This document shows positions 1 through 7,940 of a stretch of 22,245 nucleotides of DNA, piece after piece. Below the pieces are notes generated by a model, which was given only the letters and a program-made list of their open reading frames with translations, made no database searches and had not been told where the DNA came from. A program made the position numbers and the translations under genes. The first letter of the stretch is position 1. Every line of letters begins with the position of its first letter. The stretch is from Spirochaetaceae bacterium (GTDB taxonomy: Bacteria > Spirochaetota > Spirochaetia > SZUA-6 > Fen-1364): positions 14,696 to 36,940 of the forward strand of contig PLNO01000083.1 in NCBI GenBank assembly GCA_003141795.1, in the 5' to 3' direction.

Positions 1-390
1 GATGCCGACGTCCTTCATGCTGTCGCCCTTCACCTGGAGGGCGAAATGAGTCGAGCCGCTGAGAGAGGAGGCGGGGACCTGCACGTAGCCCTGGAGGTTC
101 TCCTCAGCGAAGAGAGGCTTGCCCGCCGCGACATTGCCCAGGAGGGGGACCGATGCCACCTCCTCCTTGTCGGCGTCCGCGTCGCGCACGATCTCTATTG
201 CGCGGGACCTGTTCTCGTGGCAGCGGAGAAACCCCTTGCGCTCAAGCGCTTTCACGTGATCGTAGCTCCCCTTGACGGAGAACTTGAAGTGCGTGGCGAT
301 CTCCCGGATCGTGGGCGGGTACTGGTTCAGGCGGATGAACTCCCTGATGAAATCGAAGACTTCCCGCTGACGGACGGTAAGGCCCTTCAT
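1..390 (-). CDS. lexA: LexA, SOS repressor (C-terminus cut off by window edge)
   Basis: LexA represses DNA-damage genes and inactivates itself by RecA-stimulated self-cleavage. The first 130 residues are visible. An N-terminal winged helix (about 1-65) has the typical opening LTVRQREVFDFI and a YPPTIREIA stretch. The linker leads to the cleavage site A89-G90 within LGNVAAGKP. The catalytic serine is S124 in KGDSMKD. The partner lysine lies beyond the window. The ATG is 6 bases after the ntrX stop, so it is probably the last visible gene of the long minus-strand operon. The recognition-helix region (FSVKGSYDHVKALERKG) differs from the common proteobacterial and Firmicutes forms, so the operator sequence cannot be guessed. 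Assignment is firm from seen motifs. Confidence 0.93.
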   Translation of the reverse strand, partial: MKGLTVRQREVFDFIREFIRLNQYPPTIREIATHFKFSVKGSYDHVKALERKGFLRCHENRSRAIEIVRDADADKEEVASVPLLGNVAAGKPLFAEENLQGYVQVPASSLSGSTHFALQVKGDSMKDVGI

Positions 391-396
391 GTGTTC

Positions 397-1758
397 CTAT
401 TTCTCCGCCGTGATCTGCAGCTTTTTCATTTTACTGTGGAGGTTGCTCGCGTACACGCCGAGGGTTTCCGCGGCGCGCGAGATGTTCCCGCCGCTCTCCC
501 TCAGACGACTCTCGATGAGGTCCCGCTCGAAGCTGTCCCGGGCGTAGGCAAGCGTCATGCCGTCATACGCGGATAGAACTCCGTTCTCCTCTTGAGGCGC
601 GGCACCGAGGAACGACTTCACCGAAGCGGCGGAGATCACGGGTTCCTCCGCCATGATATTAACCCTCTCCACGAAGTTTTTCAATTCCCGAATGTTCCCG
701 GGCCAATGGTAGGCGCAGAGGATCTTCATCCCCTCCGCTGAGACCGTCTTTGGCTCCTGGGCGGAGGGACGCTTGAACTTGCCCATGAAGTAGGCCACAA
801 GAGCGGGCATGTCGTCCAGACGGTCCCGCAGGGGCGGCACGATGATGGGAACGACGTTGATGCGGAAGAACAGGTCCTCCCTGAACCGTCCCTTTCCGAT
901 CTCCTCCCTGATGTCCTTGTTGGTCGCGGAGATCACGCGGACGTCGACGGAAATCGACTGTTCGCCCCCCACGCGCTCGAAGCGCATCTCCTGCAGCACG
1001 CGGAGGACTTTGGCCTGCGTCATGAGCGACATGTCGGCGATCTCGTCGAGGAACAGCGTCCCCCTGTCCGCCGCCTCCACCTTGCCGCGCCGCCGCTGCA
1101 GGGCGCTCGTGAATGCCCCTTTCTCGTGCCCGAAGAGCTCGCTCTCGATGAGGTTCTCGGGTATCGCCGCGCAGTTCACCTCGATGAACGGGCCCGCGGC
1201 GCGCAAGCTCCTCATGTGCACCTCGCGCGCCACGAGCTCCTTGCCCGTCCCGTTCTCCCCGAGGATGAGGATGCGGGAGTCGCTTGCCGCGGCCTGCTCG
1301 ATGAGCCCGCGCACGGCCTTCATCCCCGTGCTCTCCCCGATCATCCTGTCGTCGATGAAGATGCTGTTCTTGAGGCTTCTGTTCTCCTTGCGCAGGGTCT
1401 CCATGGCGATGGCGTTGCGCACGACCGTCATGGTCCTGTCGAGGGACAGCGGTTTCTCCAGGAAGTCGAAGGCGCCCATCTTCGTGGCCTGCACGGCGAG
1501 AGAGATGTTGGCGTGGCCCGATATCATGATGACCCCGACGTCGGGGAACTGCTCGCGCACGCGCTTGAGCACCTCCATGCCCCCCATGCCGGGAAGCCAG
1601 ACGTCGAGGAACACGAGATCCACCGTGGTGGCGGCCATTTCGGTGAGCCCCTGGATACCGTCTTCCGCGGCGAGCACCGTGTAGCCTTCGTCCTCGAGCA
1701 CGTCGCGCAGCACGGTGCGGATGCCCGGTTCGTCGTCGATGATGAGGATCGTGCTCAC
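397..1758 (-). CDS. ntrX: NtrX-like sigma-54-dependent response regulator
   Basis: Predicted transcription activator for sigma-54 promoters, partner of the kinase encoded just upstream. It has 453 residues. The receiver domain has acidic D8/D9 and phospho-acceptor D52 in FLDVWLPGMGG. The AAA+ domain has Walker A GENGTGKE (167-174), a sigma-54 contact loop GAFTSA (214-219) and Walker B GTLFLDEI (233-240). A Fis-type HTH ends the protein (about 405-450). I chose GTG at 1758: it overlaps the ntrY stop as GTGA, has GGAGG about 10 bases upstream, and starts directly at the receiver core STILIIDDE. A longer frame opens at 1836 but adds 26 residues lying inside ntrY. The usual loop is GAFTGA; here the second glycine is serine. 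The DVWLPG signature fits NtrX. Confidence 0.9.
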   Translation of the reverse strand: MSTILIIDDEPGIRTVLRDVLEDEGYTVLAAEDGIQGLTEMAATTVDLVFLDVWLPGMGGMEVLKRVREQFPDVGVIMISGHANISLAVQATKMGAFDFLEKPLSLDRTMTVVRNAIAMETLRKENRSLKNSIFIDDRMIGESTGMKAVRGLIEQAAASDSRILILGENGTGKELVAREVHMRSLRAAGPFIEVNCAAIPENLIESELFGHEKGAFTSALQRRRGKVEAADRGTLFLDEIADMSLMTQAKVLRVLQEMRFERVGGEQSISVDVRVISATNKDIREEIGKGRFREDLFFRINVVPIIVPPLRDRLDDMPALVAYFMGKFKRPSAQEPKTVSAEGMKILCAYHWPGNIRELKNFVERVNIMAEEPVISAASVKSFLGAAPQEENGVLSAYDGMTLAYARDSFERDLIESRLRESGGNISRAAETLGVYASNLHSKMKKLQITAEK

Positions 1759-3536
1759 CCCTGTTGTCCTCCGGGAACCCCCAACGGCAGATCGATGAAG
1801 AACGTGGTGCCCGTGGCGCCGTCGCTTTCGGCCCACACGTTCCCCTTGTGATCAAACACGATGCGCTGCACGATGGCAAGGCCCAGGCCGGTGCCGTCCT
1901 TCTTCGTGGTGAAATACGGATCGAAGATGCTGTTCATGTCCGCCTCGGGGATCCCCCCTCCCGTGTCGCTCACAGCGATGCGGCAGAAGCTCGTGTGCGA
2001 CTTCTTCACGATGTCGGCGTGCAGGGAGAGCAAGCCGCCGTCCGGCATGGCCTGGATCGCGTTGGTGAAGAGATTGGCGAACACGCGCTTGATCTGGCCC
2101 TTGTCAGCGTCCAGAACGATCGTTTCCGGTACCTCCCGCAGGTCGATGGTGACTGAAGAGGAGAGGTTCTTGTACACCACCGCCACCTCTTCCAGCGTGC
2201 GCCTCAGGTTGAGGGACGCGGGCTGTGGAACGGGCAGCTTCGCGAAGTCTCCGAACTCGCGCAGCATCCTCTCGAGGTTTTCCACCTCGGTGATGATCGA
2301 AGAGACTGCCGGACTCAGCACCTTCTCGAAATCAGGTGCCTTTTCGTCGTGCTTCTTCAATATCCGCTGGGCGGAGAGCTTGATCGGGGTGAGGGGGTTC
2401 CTGATCTCGTGAGCCAGGCGCTGTGCGATCTCCTGCCATGCGGTGATCCGCTCCGCCTGGAGGAGCTGCCGACGCGAGCGCTCCAGCTCCGTGACCATTC
2501 CGTTCAAGGATTCCACGAGGGTGGAGAGCTCGTCGCGGGACCGGGTGAGGATGCGGAAGCTGAAGTCGCCCTCCGCCACGCGCCGGGTGGCATCCTCCAG
2601 GTGCGTGATGGGGCTGATGATCCGCTCGGTGAGGAGCAGGCTCACGAGGATCGTGATGAAGAAGATCGGGAGGGAGAAGAGGAAGAAGAACCCGATCAGC
2701 ACGAACTGGAATATGCTCCGGAACTTGTCCAGCGCCGTGAAGACGGTGAGGCTCTGCGTGATCCTTCGCACGTTCGTGAAGAAATCCGTCGGCAAAAGGG
2801 AGCTTCCCACCGCGATGAGCTTCCTCCCTCCGATCGTCATGGCCTTCGTGTCGCGGAGGATCGTGATGCTCGCCGTGTCCTCGCGCTGCGTGCCGGACCC
2901 GGCGGGCATGGCCGAAAGGCGCGCCTGGGGGTCGCCGGCAAAGGCCAGGGTGGTGCCGTCCTCCGCGAAGACCTGCATCGCGTCGAGAGACTGGTTCAAC
3001 GCCGAAAGCGGCGGCCACATCCGCCGGGGGTTGGCAGTGAAGTCCCGCACGAGCCCGGGGGCGAGGGCGCCGTCCATGAACGACCCGAGGCTCGAAAGGC
3101 GCTCGTTGTAGTAGGAGAGCACCAGGGTGCGCGAGCCTCTGAGCGCGTCCCCGATGGACGAGCTGAACCACGTGCCCATGGCCGAGTTGACGAAGGTGAT
3201 ACCGAGCATCGCCTGGGGCGCCGCCGAAAGAACGCTGATGAGGACGAAGAACAGGAGCAGGCGCAGACGAAGGCCGGCGCCGGGATGGCGCAGGGCCCGC
3301 TGACGCAGGAGCCGCACGATCTGGAAGATCGTCACCGCGAGCAGAACGAGGGGCAGGGCGAGGGCGACGACGAGCGCGATCGTCGCCGTGGTCGGGTCGG
3401 CTCCGGCAATGGTGGTGACGAACGTTCGGGAGAAGGCGATGATGACGCCGATGAGAAGGACGAAGAGCAGCACGAGTATCACGAGCCCGCGCGATGTGTT
3501 CTCCGTCATTGCCACCCGGTCGGAGAATCCCTTCAT
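1755..3536 (-). CDS. ntrY: NtrY-like membrane sensor histidine kinase
   Basis: Sensor kinase expected to phosphorylate the adjacent NtrX-like regulator. It has 593 residues. Hydrophobic segments lie at about 18-42, 50-77 and 90-116, then an extracytoplasmic stretch of about 160 residues, then a fourth membrane segment at about 276-303. HAMP (about 303-355) leads straight into the HisKA domain with H376 in LAHEIRNPLTP. The ATPase part has NLFTNAIQ (N box, 488 on), DTGGGIP (524-530) and GTGLGLA (548-554). Classic NtrY has a PAS domain between HAMP and HisKA; I see no room for one. The ATG at 3536 overlaps the preceding stop as ATGA. A second ATG (MTENTS) lies 9 codons in. The ligand is unknown. 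Confidence 0.88.
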   Translation of the reverse strand: MKGFSDRVAMTENTSRGLVILVLLFVLLIGVIIAFSRTFVTTIAGADPTTATIALVVALALPLVLLAVTIFQIVRLLRQRALRHPGAGLRLRLLLFFVLISVLSAAPQAMLGITFVNSAMGTWFSSSIGDALRGSRTLVLSYYNERLSSLGSFMDGALAPGLVRDFTANPRRMWPPLSALNQSLDAMQVFAEDGTTLAFAGDPQARLSAMPAGSGTQREDTASITILRDTKAMTIGGRKLIAVGSSLLPTDFFTNVRRITQSLTVFTALDKFRSIFQFVLIGFFFLFSLPIFFITILVSLLLTERIISPITHLEDATRRVAEGDFSFRILTRSRDELSTLVESLNGMVTELERSRRQLLQAERITAWQEIAQRLAHEIRNPLTPIKLSAQRILKKHDEKAPDFEKVLSPAVSSIITEVENLERMLREFGDFAKLPVPQPASLNLRRTLEEVAVVYKNLSSSVTIDLREVPETIVLDADKGQIKRVFANLFTNAIQAMPDGGLLSLHADIVKKSHTSFCRIAVSDTGGGIPEADMNSIFDPYFTTKKDGTGLGLAIVQRIVFDHKGNVWAESDGATGTTFFIDLPLGVPGGQQG

Positions 3537-4120
3537 GGAACGTCGATCCTCACCCAGGGGGTCGTGATGTACGAGGCCGCGCCGACGAGGTTCACGAGCG
3601 TAAGGGGCGGCATGAGGCGGACCGGCTCGTACTGGGCCCGGGCCGCGACATAGAGGGCCGTATGCTTGCGCCCGGCAAAATCGTAGAGGAACGTGTCGCG
3701 CGACGAGAAGAAGCCCCGCATGAGCTCCGCCGTGCTGCGGCAGATCGTCGAGGCGCCCCCCTCTTCCTCCACCACGAACACGGTGTCGAGGAAATCCCAG
3801 AACGCGCTGTGCCGTACGGTCTTCTGGGCGATGAGGCGGTCCGCGTTGAACGGGTAGACACCATGACCTTTCTCGTAGAGCTGTACCGTGAATACGATCC
3901 TGGACTCCAGGCCGTTCTGAAGCGAGTCCACCGCCTCTTTAGGCTTGTCCCACCGGAAGGTGAGGTCCGCGCTGATGCGGCCGCCCGAGGTCGAGACGAC
4001 GCCGTCGACGACCTGCGCGTCGACGGCCTGAGCGGCCGCGGCGCACAGGAGGAGCGCGAGCAGCGCGCCGCGGCTACTCCTCCTCGAAACGGTTTTCGAA
4101 CAGCTTCTCAATGGCGTCAA
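3533..4120 (-). CDS. DUF4390-type exported protein
   Basis: 195-residue protein of unknown function. An arginine-rich start followed by GALLALLLCAAAAQA looks like a signal peptide with cleavage near AQA/VDA, so it is probably periplasmic. The rest is mixed beta structure, with SRIVFTVQLYEKG in the middle and WVRIDVP at the end. Length and pattern agree with the DUF4390 family, whose genes in betaproteobacteria sit directly before ntrY-ntrX, exactly as here. This suggests a role near the sensor kinase, though none is proven. The ATG at 4120 makes the gene overlap the end of ptsH by 47 bases; no later ATG or GTG fits before the hydrophobic core. The stop overlaps the ntrY start by 4 bases. Confidence 0.75.
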   Translation of the reverse strand: MTPLRSCSKTVSRRSSRGALLALLLCAAAAQAVDAQVVDGVVSTSGGRISADLTFRWDKPKEAVDSLQNGLESRIVFTVQLYEKGHGVYPFNADRLIAQKTVRHSAFWDFLDTVFVVEEEGGASTICRSTAELMRGFFSSRDTFLYDFAGRKHTALYVAARAQYEPVRLMPPLTLVNLVGAASYITTPWVRIDVP

Positions 4121-4340
4121 CGGCCTGGGCTTCGTCGGGTCCCTCCGCGATGATCTTCAACGGCGTGTTGAACGTGGCGCCGAGTGTGATCACGCCCATG
4201 ATCGATTTTCCGTTCACCCTCTCGTTGTCCTTCTCGATGTAGACTTTCGAGGTGAAGCTGCTTGCGGTCTTTACCAGGAGCGCCGCTGGCCGGGCATGCA
4301 TCCCGGCGCGGTTGCGAATCGTGACGATGCGCTCGACCAT
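4074..4340 (-). CDS. ptsH: HPr phosphocarrier protein
   Basis: HPr carries phosphate on a histidine in the PTS chain and can be phosphorylated on a serine by HPr kinase as a metabolic signal. The 88-residue length is normal. The active histidine is H15 in NRAGMHARPA. The regulatory serine is S46 in VNGKSIMGV. Both sites needed for dual control are intact. The gene starts 6 bases after the hprK stop, which puts the kinase and its substrate together. No enzyme I or sugar-specific PTS component is visible, so the role may be mainly regulatory, as proposed for other bacteria with incomplete PTS; this is inference. Confidence 0.96.
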   Translation of the reverse strand: MVERIVTIRNRAGMHARPAALLVKTASSFTSKVYIEKDNERVNGKSIMGVITLGATFNTPLKIIAEGPDEAQAVDAIEKLFENRFEEE

Positions 4341-4346
4341 GTCTCC

Positions 4347-5333
4347 TCATTTCTCGTTCAGGAAGATTTCCCTGGTGCTTTCGCCTTCCAGCCAGTTCAT
4401 GACGTTACGGTTGAACTCCCGCGCTGAATAGTAGCCCATCTTCTTCAGCCTCTCGTTGCGGGCCGCCGTCTCTATGATGACGGGGATGTTGCGCCCCGGC
4501 TTGATCGGCACCGTCACGCAGGGCACGTGCACGCCGAGGATGTCGATCGTGGCTTCCTCGGCGCCGATTCTATCGTAATTCTTGTCCGAGTCCCAGAACT
4601 CCAGCTGCACGACGAGCTGGATCTGCTTCTTGTCCCTGATGGCCCCGACGCCGAACAGGTGCGTGATGTTGATGATGCCGAGGCCGCGGATCTCCATGTG
4701 GTGGCTCACCATCTGCGCGCCGGTTCCCATGAGGATGTTGCCGCTCACGCGGCGGATCTCCACGGCGTCGTCGGCGATGAGCCGGTGGCCGCGTTCGATC
4801 AGGGAGAGGGCGGATTCGCTCTTCCCCACGCCGCTGTCCCCCATGAGGAGGACGCCGATGCCGAAGACCTCCACGAGCACCCCGTGCAGCGTGGTCTTGG
4901 GGGCGAAGATCGTGGACAGCACCCTGAGGATCCGCATCGTGAACTCCGACGAGGAGAGGTCGGTCTGGAGAATGGGGCACTCCCCTTTTTCGGCGATCTC
5001 CGCGAAGTCCTCCGTGGGGGTGAGAGAATGGGTGAAAACGCAGCAGGGGATGGGATACGTGAAGAGCTTGGACATCTCGTCGCGGCGCTTCTCCTTGGCG
5101 AGCTTCTGGAGGAAGGCGTTCTCTCCCCTGCCGAAGATCTGGATCCTCTGGAAAGCGAAGTTCTCGAAGAACCCGCCCAGCTCGAGACCCGGCCTGTTGA
5201 TCTCCGTGACGGCGATTTCCCTGATCAGGCCGGGCCTGCCCCCGATGCATTTCAGGTCAAGCGCATCGTTCTCCCGCAGATCGAGCTGCAGAAGGTCGAG
5301 CACGAGAAACTTCTCCTTCGACTGCTGTGCCAT
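4347..5333 (-). CDS. hprK: HPr kinase/phosphorylase
   Basis: Bifunctional enzyme that adds or removes phosphate on HPr Ser-46 in response to ATP, pyrophosphate and phosphate levels. At 328 residues it is normal for the family. The N-terminal domain (about 1-130) precedes the kinase core. H150 in TTLHGVLVEVFG sits at the expected catalytic position before the P-loop GDSGVGKS (165-172). It is followed by LIADDAVEI, the family signature EIRGLGIINI (214-223) and the C-terminal PIKPGRNIPVIIETAA loop. The ATG at 5333 has a GAGGGG ribosome site. It lies 12 bases after hpf and 6 bases before ptsH, its substrate gene. Confidence 0.96.
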   Translation of the reverse strand: MAQQSKEKFLVLDLLQLDLRENDALDLKCIGGRPGLIREIAVTEINRPGLELGGFFENFAFQRIQIFGRGENAFLQKLAKEKRRDEMSKLFTYPIPCCVFTHSLTPTEDFAEIAEKGECPILQTDLSSSEFTMRILRVLSTIFAPKTTLHGVLVEVFGIGVLLMGDSGVGKSESALSLIERGHRLIADDAVEIRRVSGNILMGTGAQMVSHHMEIRGLGIINITHLFGVGAIRDKKQIQLVVQLEFWDSDKNYDRIGAEEATIDILGVHVPCVTVPIKPGRNIPVIIETAARNERLKKMGYYSAREFNRNVMNWLEGESTREIFLNEK

Positions 5334-5345
5334 TATCCCCTCTGC

Positions 5346-5681
5346 CTACTCTTCCGGCGCGCCGGCTTCCTTCTTATGGTGGTCCTTGGCGTGATGCTCC
5401 TTGATCCGGGACTTCTCTTTTTCGATCACCGCCTCCAGCGTGTCGAAAAGATCGTCCACACCCTTGTTCAGATCGAAGTTCTCCACGCCCACGTGCTTGG
5501 ATGTCCCCCAGCGGAAGTTCATCGTGGCATCGAGCTTGAAGAGGCTCTTTTCCCTGCTGAGGGTGAGCAGGAAATCGACGATGAGGTCGGCCCCGAAATC
5601 CAAACGCGGCATCTTCGAGTTGATGTAGTCCCCGATTCTCTGCGTGACTTCGACGTGGATTCCCTTGATCTCGACGTTCAT
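5346..5681 (-). CDS. hpf: Ribosome hibernation promoting factor, short form
   Basis: HPF/YfiA-family protein that binds the small ribosomal subunit and helps form inactive ribosomes in slow growth. It has 111 residues. The core opens MNVEIKGIHVEVTQ, includes ADLIVDFLLTLSREKSLFKLDATMNF, and ends with the helix DDLFDTLEAVIEKEKSRIKEH. A histidine/lysine-rich tail follows. The long-form dimerisation domain is absent. The ATG at 5681 overlaps the rpoN stop as ATGA and has a strong AGAGGAGG site. A much longer frame extends upstream inside rpoN but has no family support. Its place directly after rpoN is classical; the family was once called sigma-54 modulation protein. Confidence 0.94.
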   Translation of the reverse strand: MNVEIKGIHVEVTQRIGDYINSKMPRLDFGADLIVDFLLTLSREKSLFKLDATMNFRWGTSKHVGVENFDLNKGVDDLFDTLEAVIEKEKSRIKEHHAKDHHKKEAGAPEE

Positions 5682-7072
5682 GTACGCCTCCTCTGGTACG
5701 ACGATTCGATGGCCAGCTCGCCGCGGTATTTGGCCACGGTCCTGCGAGCGAGCGACACGCCCTTGGATGCGAGGAGCTCGACGATCTTCTGGTCGGAAAG
5801 ACCGCCCCCTCCTCCCTCCTGCCCGATGATCTCCCGGATGATCTCCTTGACCCCCTCCTTCGAGAATCGCGTGCTCGTGGAGCCCGTGCCCGCGACCGAA
5901 TTGGAAAAGAAATGCTTCAAGCTGAAGATACCCCATTCCGTCTGCATATACTTCGACGATGTGATGCGCGATACGGTGGCCTCGTGGACACCGACCTCCC
6001 CTGCCACGTCCTTCAGGGTGAGGGGCCGCATGTACTTCGGGCCCTTGAGGAAGAACTCCCTCTGGAAGTCCACGATGGCGCGGCAGACCTTCAGAAGGGT
6101 CTCGTTCCTCTGGCCAATGGTGCGGATGAACCACCGCGCATCCTGGAGATTCTGGGAGATGAACTGCCGCGTTTTCGGGTCCTTCGTCTCCCCCTTGCGG
6201 CGCGCCATGGATTCGAAGAGCGGGTTGATGCCCAGAACGGGGATCATCTCGTCGTTCAGAATGATGATGAACTCCCCGTCTTGAAGGATGACCTGCACGT
6301 CGGGGAGCACGTAGCGCACGACGTCCCGGGAGAAGTTTCTCCCCGGCAGCGGGTCCAGCGTGCGCACGAAGGCCATGATCTCCCTGAGCTGAGCCTCGGA
6401 GATCCGCATCCCCTTCTCGATCTCCCGCAAATGCTGCTTCTGCAGCGCGTCCAGCCAGCTCTCCACGAGCACGGCTGCCTGGGGATGCGGTGCCGGGTGG
6501 TGGCTGATCTGGACGAGCAGGCTCTCCCTCACGTCCTTCACGCACGTGCCGACGGGATCGAACCCCTGGACGAGGTCGAGCACGCGGGGGAGCAGCTCCC
6601 TGTCAGCTTTTTCCGTAACCAGTAGCTCCAAGGGCTCATTGTGGAAGCCGTTCTCGTCGAGGTTGCGGATGAGGAGCTCGCCGATGCGGATCCATTCCTC
6701 GGCCACAGGCTGCAGGGCGAGCTGGGCCAGGAGGTGGTCCTGCAGGCTTTCCGGCTGGGAGAGCGCTCCTTCGATGAACTGGCGCCGGGCGTCGCTTGCC
6801 GCGTCCCCGTCGGCCCGGGAATACCCCGTATCGGAGGAGTGGTCGAACCATTCACCTTCCGCATCCGGGCTTTCCCGCGGGGGAAGCTGGTCGAGGGACA
6901 CGGTGGACGTGTCCTCCTCCATGACCTGGAGGGCGGGGTTCTTTTCCAGCTCCTCTTCGATGGTAACTTTCAGGTCCTGCAGGGGCAGAGCCATCAACCG
7001 CACAGCCTGGAAGAGCTGCGGGGTCATTTTGAGCTTCTGAACCTGTCTCAGGACCGGTCTCTGTGACTGCAC
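5678..7072 (-). CDS. rpoN: RNA polymerase sigma-54 factor
   Basis: Sigma-54 directs polymerase to -24/-12 promoters and needs AAA+ activators such as the NtrX-like protein downstream. With GTG 7072 it has 464 residues. Region I is the glutamine/leucine-rich start (RPVLRQVQKLKMTPQLFQAVRLMALPLQ, described as two parts: PVLRQVQKLKMTPQL and FQAVRLMALPLQ). The core-binding part contains LLIRNLDENGF. The HTH contains LKDVAGEVGVHEATVSRIT. The RpoN box ARRTVAKYR is complete (about 442-450). The start is chosen because GTG 7072 sits just before SQRPVLRQ, the normal N-terminus, with GGAGG four bases upstream. An in-frame GTG nine codons further up is an alternative. Confidence 0.93.
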   Translation of the reverse strand: MQSQRPVLRQVQKLKMTPQLFQAVRLMALPLQDLKVTIEEELEKNPALQVMEEDTSTVSLDQLPPRESPDAEGEWFDHSSDTGYSRADGDAASDARRQFIEGALSQPESLQDHLLAQLALQPVAEEWIRIGELLIRNLDENGFHNEPLELLVTEKADRELLPRVLDLVQGFDPVGTCVKDVRESLLVQISHHPAPHPQAAVLVESWLDALQKQHLREIEKGMRISEAQLREIMAFVRTLDPLPGRNFSRDVVRYVLPDVQVILQDGEFIIILNDEMIPVLGINPLFESMARRKGETKDPKTRQFISQNLQDARWFIRTIGQRNETLLKVCRAIVDFQREFFLKGPKYMRPLTLKDVAGEVGVHEATVSRITSSKYMQTEWGIFSLKHFFSNSVAGTGSTSTRFSKEGVKEIIREIIGQEGGGGGLSDQKIVELLASKGVSLARRTVAKYRGELAIESSYQRRRT

Positions 7073-7087
7073 GAGGCCTCCACGGAG

Positions 7088-7117
7088 AGTGTGAGGCACG
7101 GCCGGGTGCTTTGTCAA
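7088..7117 (-). promoter_or_regulatory. Possible promoter for rpoN
   Basis: The minus strand has a perfect TTGACA (7112-7117), then 18 bases, then CACACT (7088-7093), a poor -10 match. It lies in the gap between lptB and rpoN and would give a leader of about 9 bases. It could let rpoN be expressed apart from the lpt genes. The weak -10 keeps confidence low. Confidence 0.3.
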
Positions 7118-7151
7118 CTTTGGAGTTATGGGGGCGCCGTCACCCTGGCAA

Positions 7152-7202
7152 CCCCAGGACCACCCGGCAATGCACGTAGGCCAAGTCTGCGTGGTCCTGG
7201 GG
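7152..7202. repeat. 12-bp perfect inverted repeat between lptB and rpoN
   Basis: CCCCAGGACCAC (7152-7163) is the exact reverse complement of GTGGTCCTGGGG (7191-7202), with 27 bases between. In the lptB-to-rpoN transcript it would form a stable hairpin right after the lptB stop. There is no T-run, so it is not a standard intrinsic terminator. It might act in mRNA processing, partial termination or protein binding. Confidence 0.7.
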
Positions 7203-7205
7203 CCC

Positions 7206-7940
7206 CTACAGCTCGAACTCATGCCCCAGGTAGATGGAACGGGCGAGCTCGCTGGCGAGGAGCTCCTCCCGGGAACCGCTCACCAGGATCTCCCCCTTGT
7301 TGATGATGTGGGAGCGATGGGTGATCTGCAGCGTATCGCGCACGTTATGGTCGGTGATGAGGATGCCGATTCCCCGCCGGGAGAGGTCCTGCACGATACC
7401 CTTCAGCTCCGAGACGGTGATGGGATCGATGCCGGCGAAAGGCTCGTCCAGGAGGAGGAACTTCGGCTCGATGGCGAGGGATCGGGCGATTTCCGTCCTC
7501 CTGCGCTCTCCGCCGGAGAGCGTGTACGCCTTCTGCTTCCGAAGTGAGGTGATTCCCAGGTCATCGAGGAGCTGGTCGAGGAGGAGGCGCTTCTCCTTGT
7601 GGGAGAGGGTGTTCCGCGTCTCGATGATCGCAAACACGTTGTCTTCCACCGAAAGTTTTCGGAAGATCGACGGTTCCTGGGGGAGGTAGGAGATGCCGAG
7701 GCGTGCCCTGCGGTACATCTGCAGCGTCGTGACATCCTGGCCGTTCAGCCAGATTTTCCCCTCCGTGGGGCGGATGAACCCTACCACCATATAGAAGACC
7801 GTTGTTTTGCCCGCGCCGTTGGGGCCGAGGAGGCCGACGACCTCACCGCTGTCCATGCTGAAGGTGACGTCCCGCACGGCAGGTGTGTGGCCATAGCTTT
7901 TTGCAAGCCCTTCGAGAAAAAGCGTACCGTTACTTCCCAC
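7206..7940 (-). CDS. lptB: LptB, ATPase of the LPS exporter
   Basis: Cytoplasmic ABC ATPase that powers LPS extraction from the inner membrane with LptF/LptG/LptC. It has 244 residues. Walker A is GPNGAGKTT (39-47), the Q-loop is Q88 in YLPQEPSIF, the signature is LSGGERRR (141-148), Walker B is FLLLDEP (161-167), and the H-loop lies in LITDHNVRDT. The YLPQEPSIFRKLSV stretch is typical of LptB. The start is GTG 7940 with GGGAGG five bases upstream; it overlaps the end of lptA by 11 bases. LptF and LptG are not in the window. Confidence 0.95.
   Translation of the reverse strand: MGSNGTLFLEGLAKSYGHTPAVRDVTFSMDSGEVVGLLGPNGAGKTTVFYMVVGFIRPTEGKIWLNGQDVTTLQMYRRARLGISYLPQEPSIFRKLSVEDNVFAIIETRNTLSHKEKRLLLDQLLDDLGITSLRKQKAYTLSGGERRRTEIARSLAIEPKFLLLDEPFAGIDPITVSELKGIVQDLSRRGIGILITDHNVRDTLQITHRSHIINKGEILVSGSREELLASELARSIYLGHEFEL

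Noticed and set aside
4527..6284. Long plus-strand frame antisense to hprK, hpf and rpoN
   Set aside because: The minus-strand genes have clear catalytic motifs and ribosome sites; the plus frame is low-complexity and rich in D, E, V, H and L, as expected for an antisense shadow.
5346..6545. Extended 399-residue version of the hpf frame
   Set aside because: The extra part lies within rpoN; a strong ribosome site and the family start support ATG 5681.
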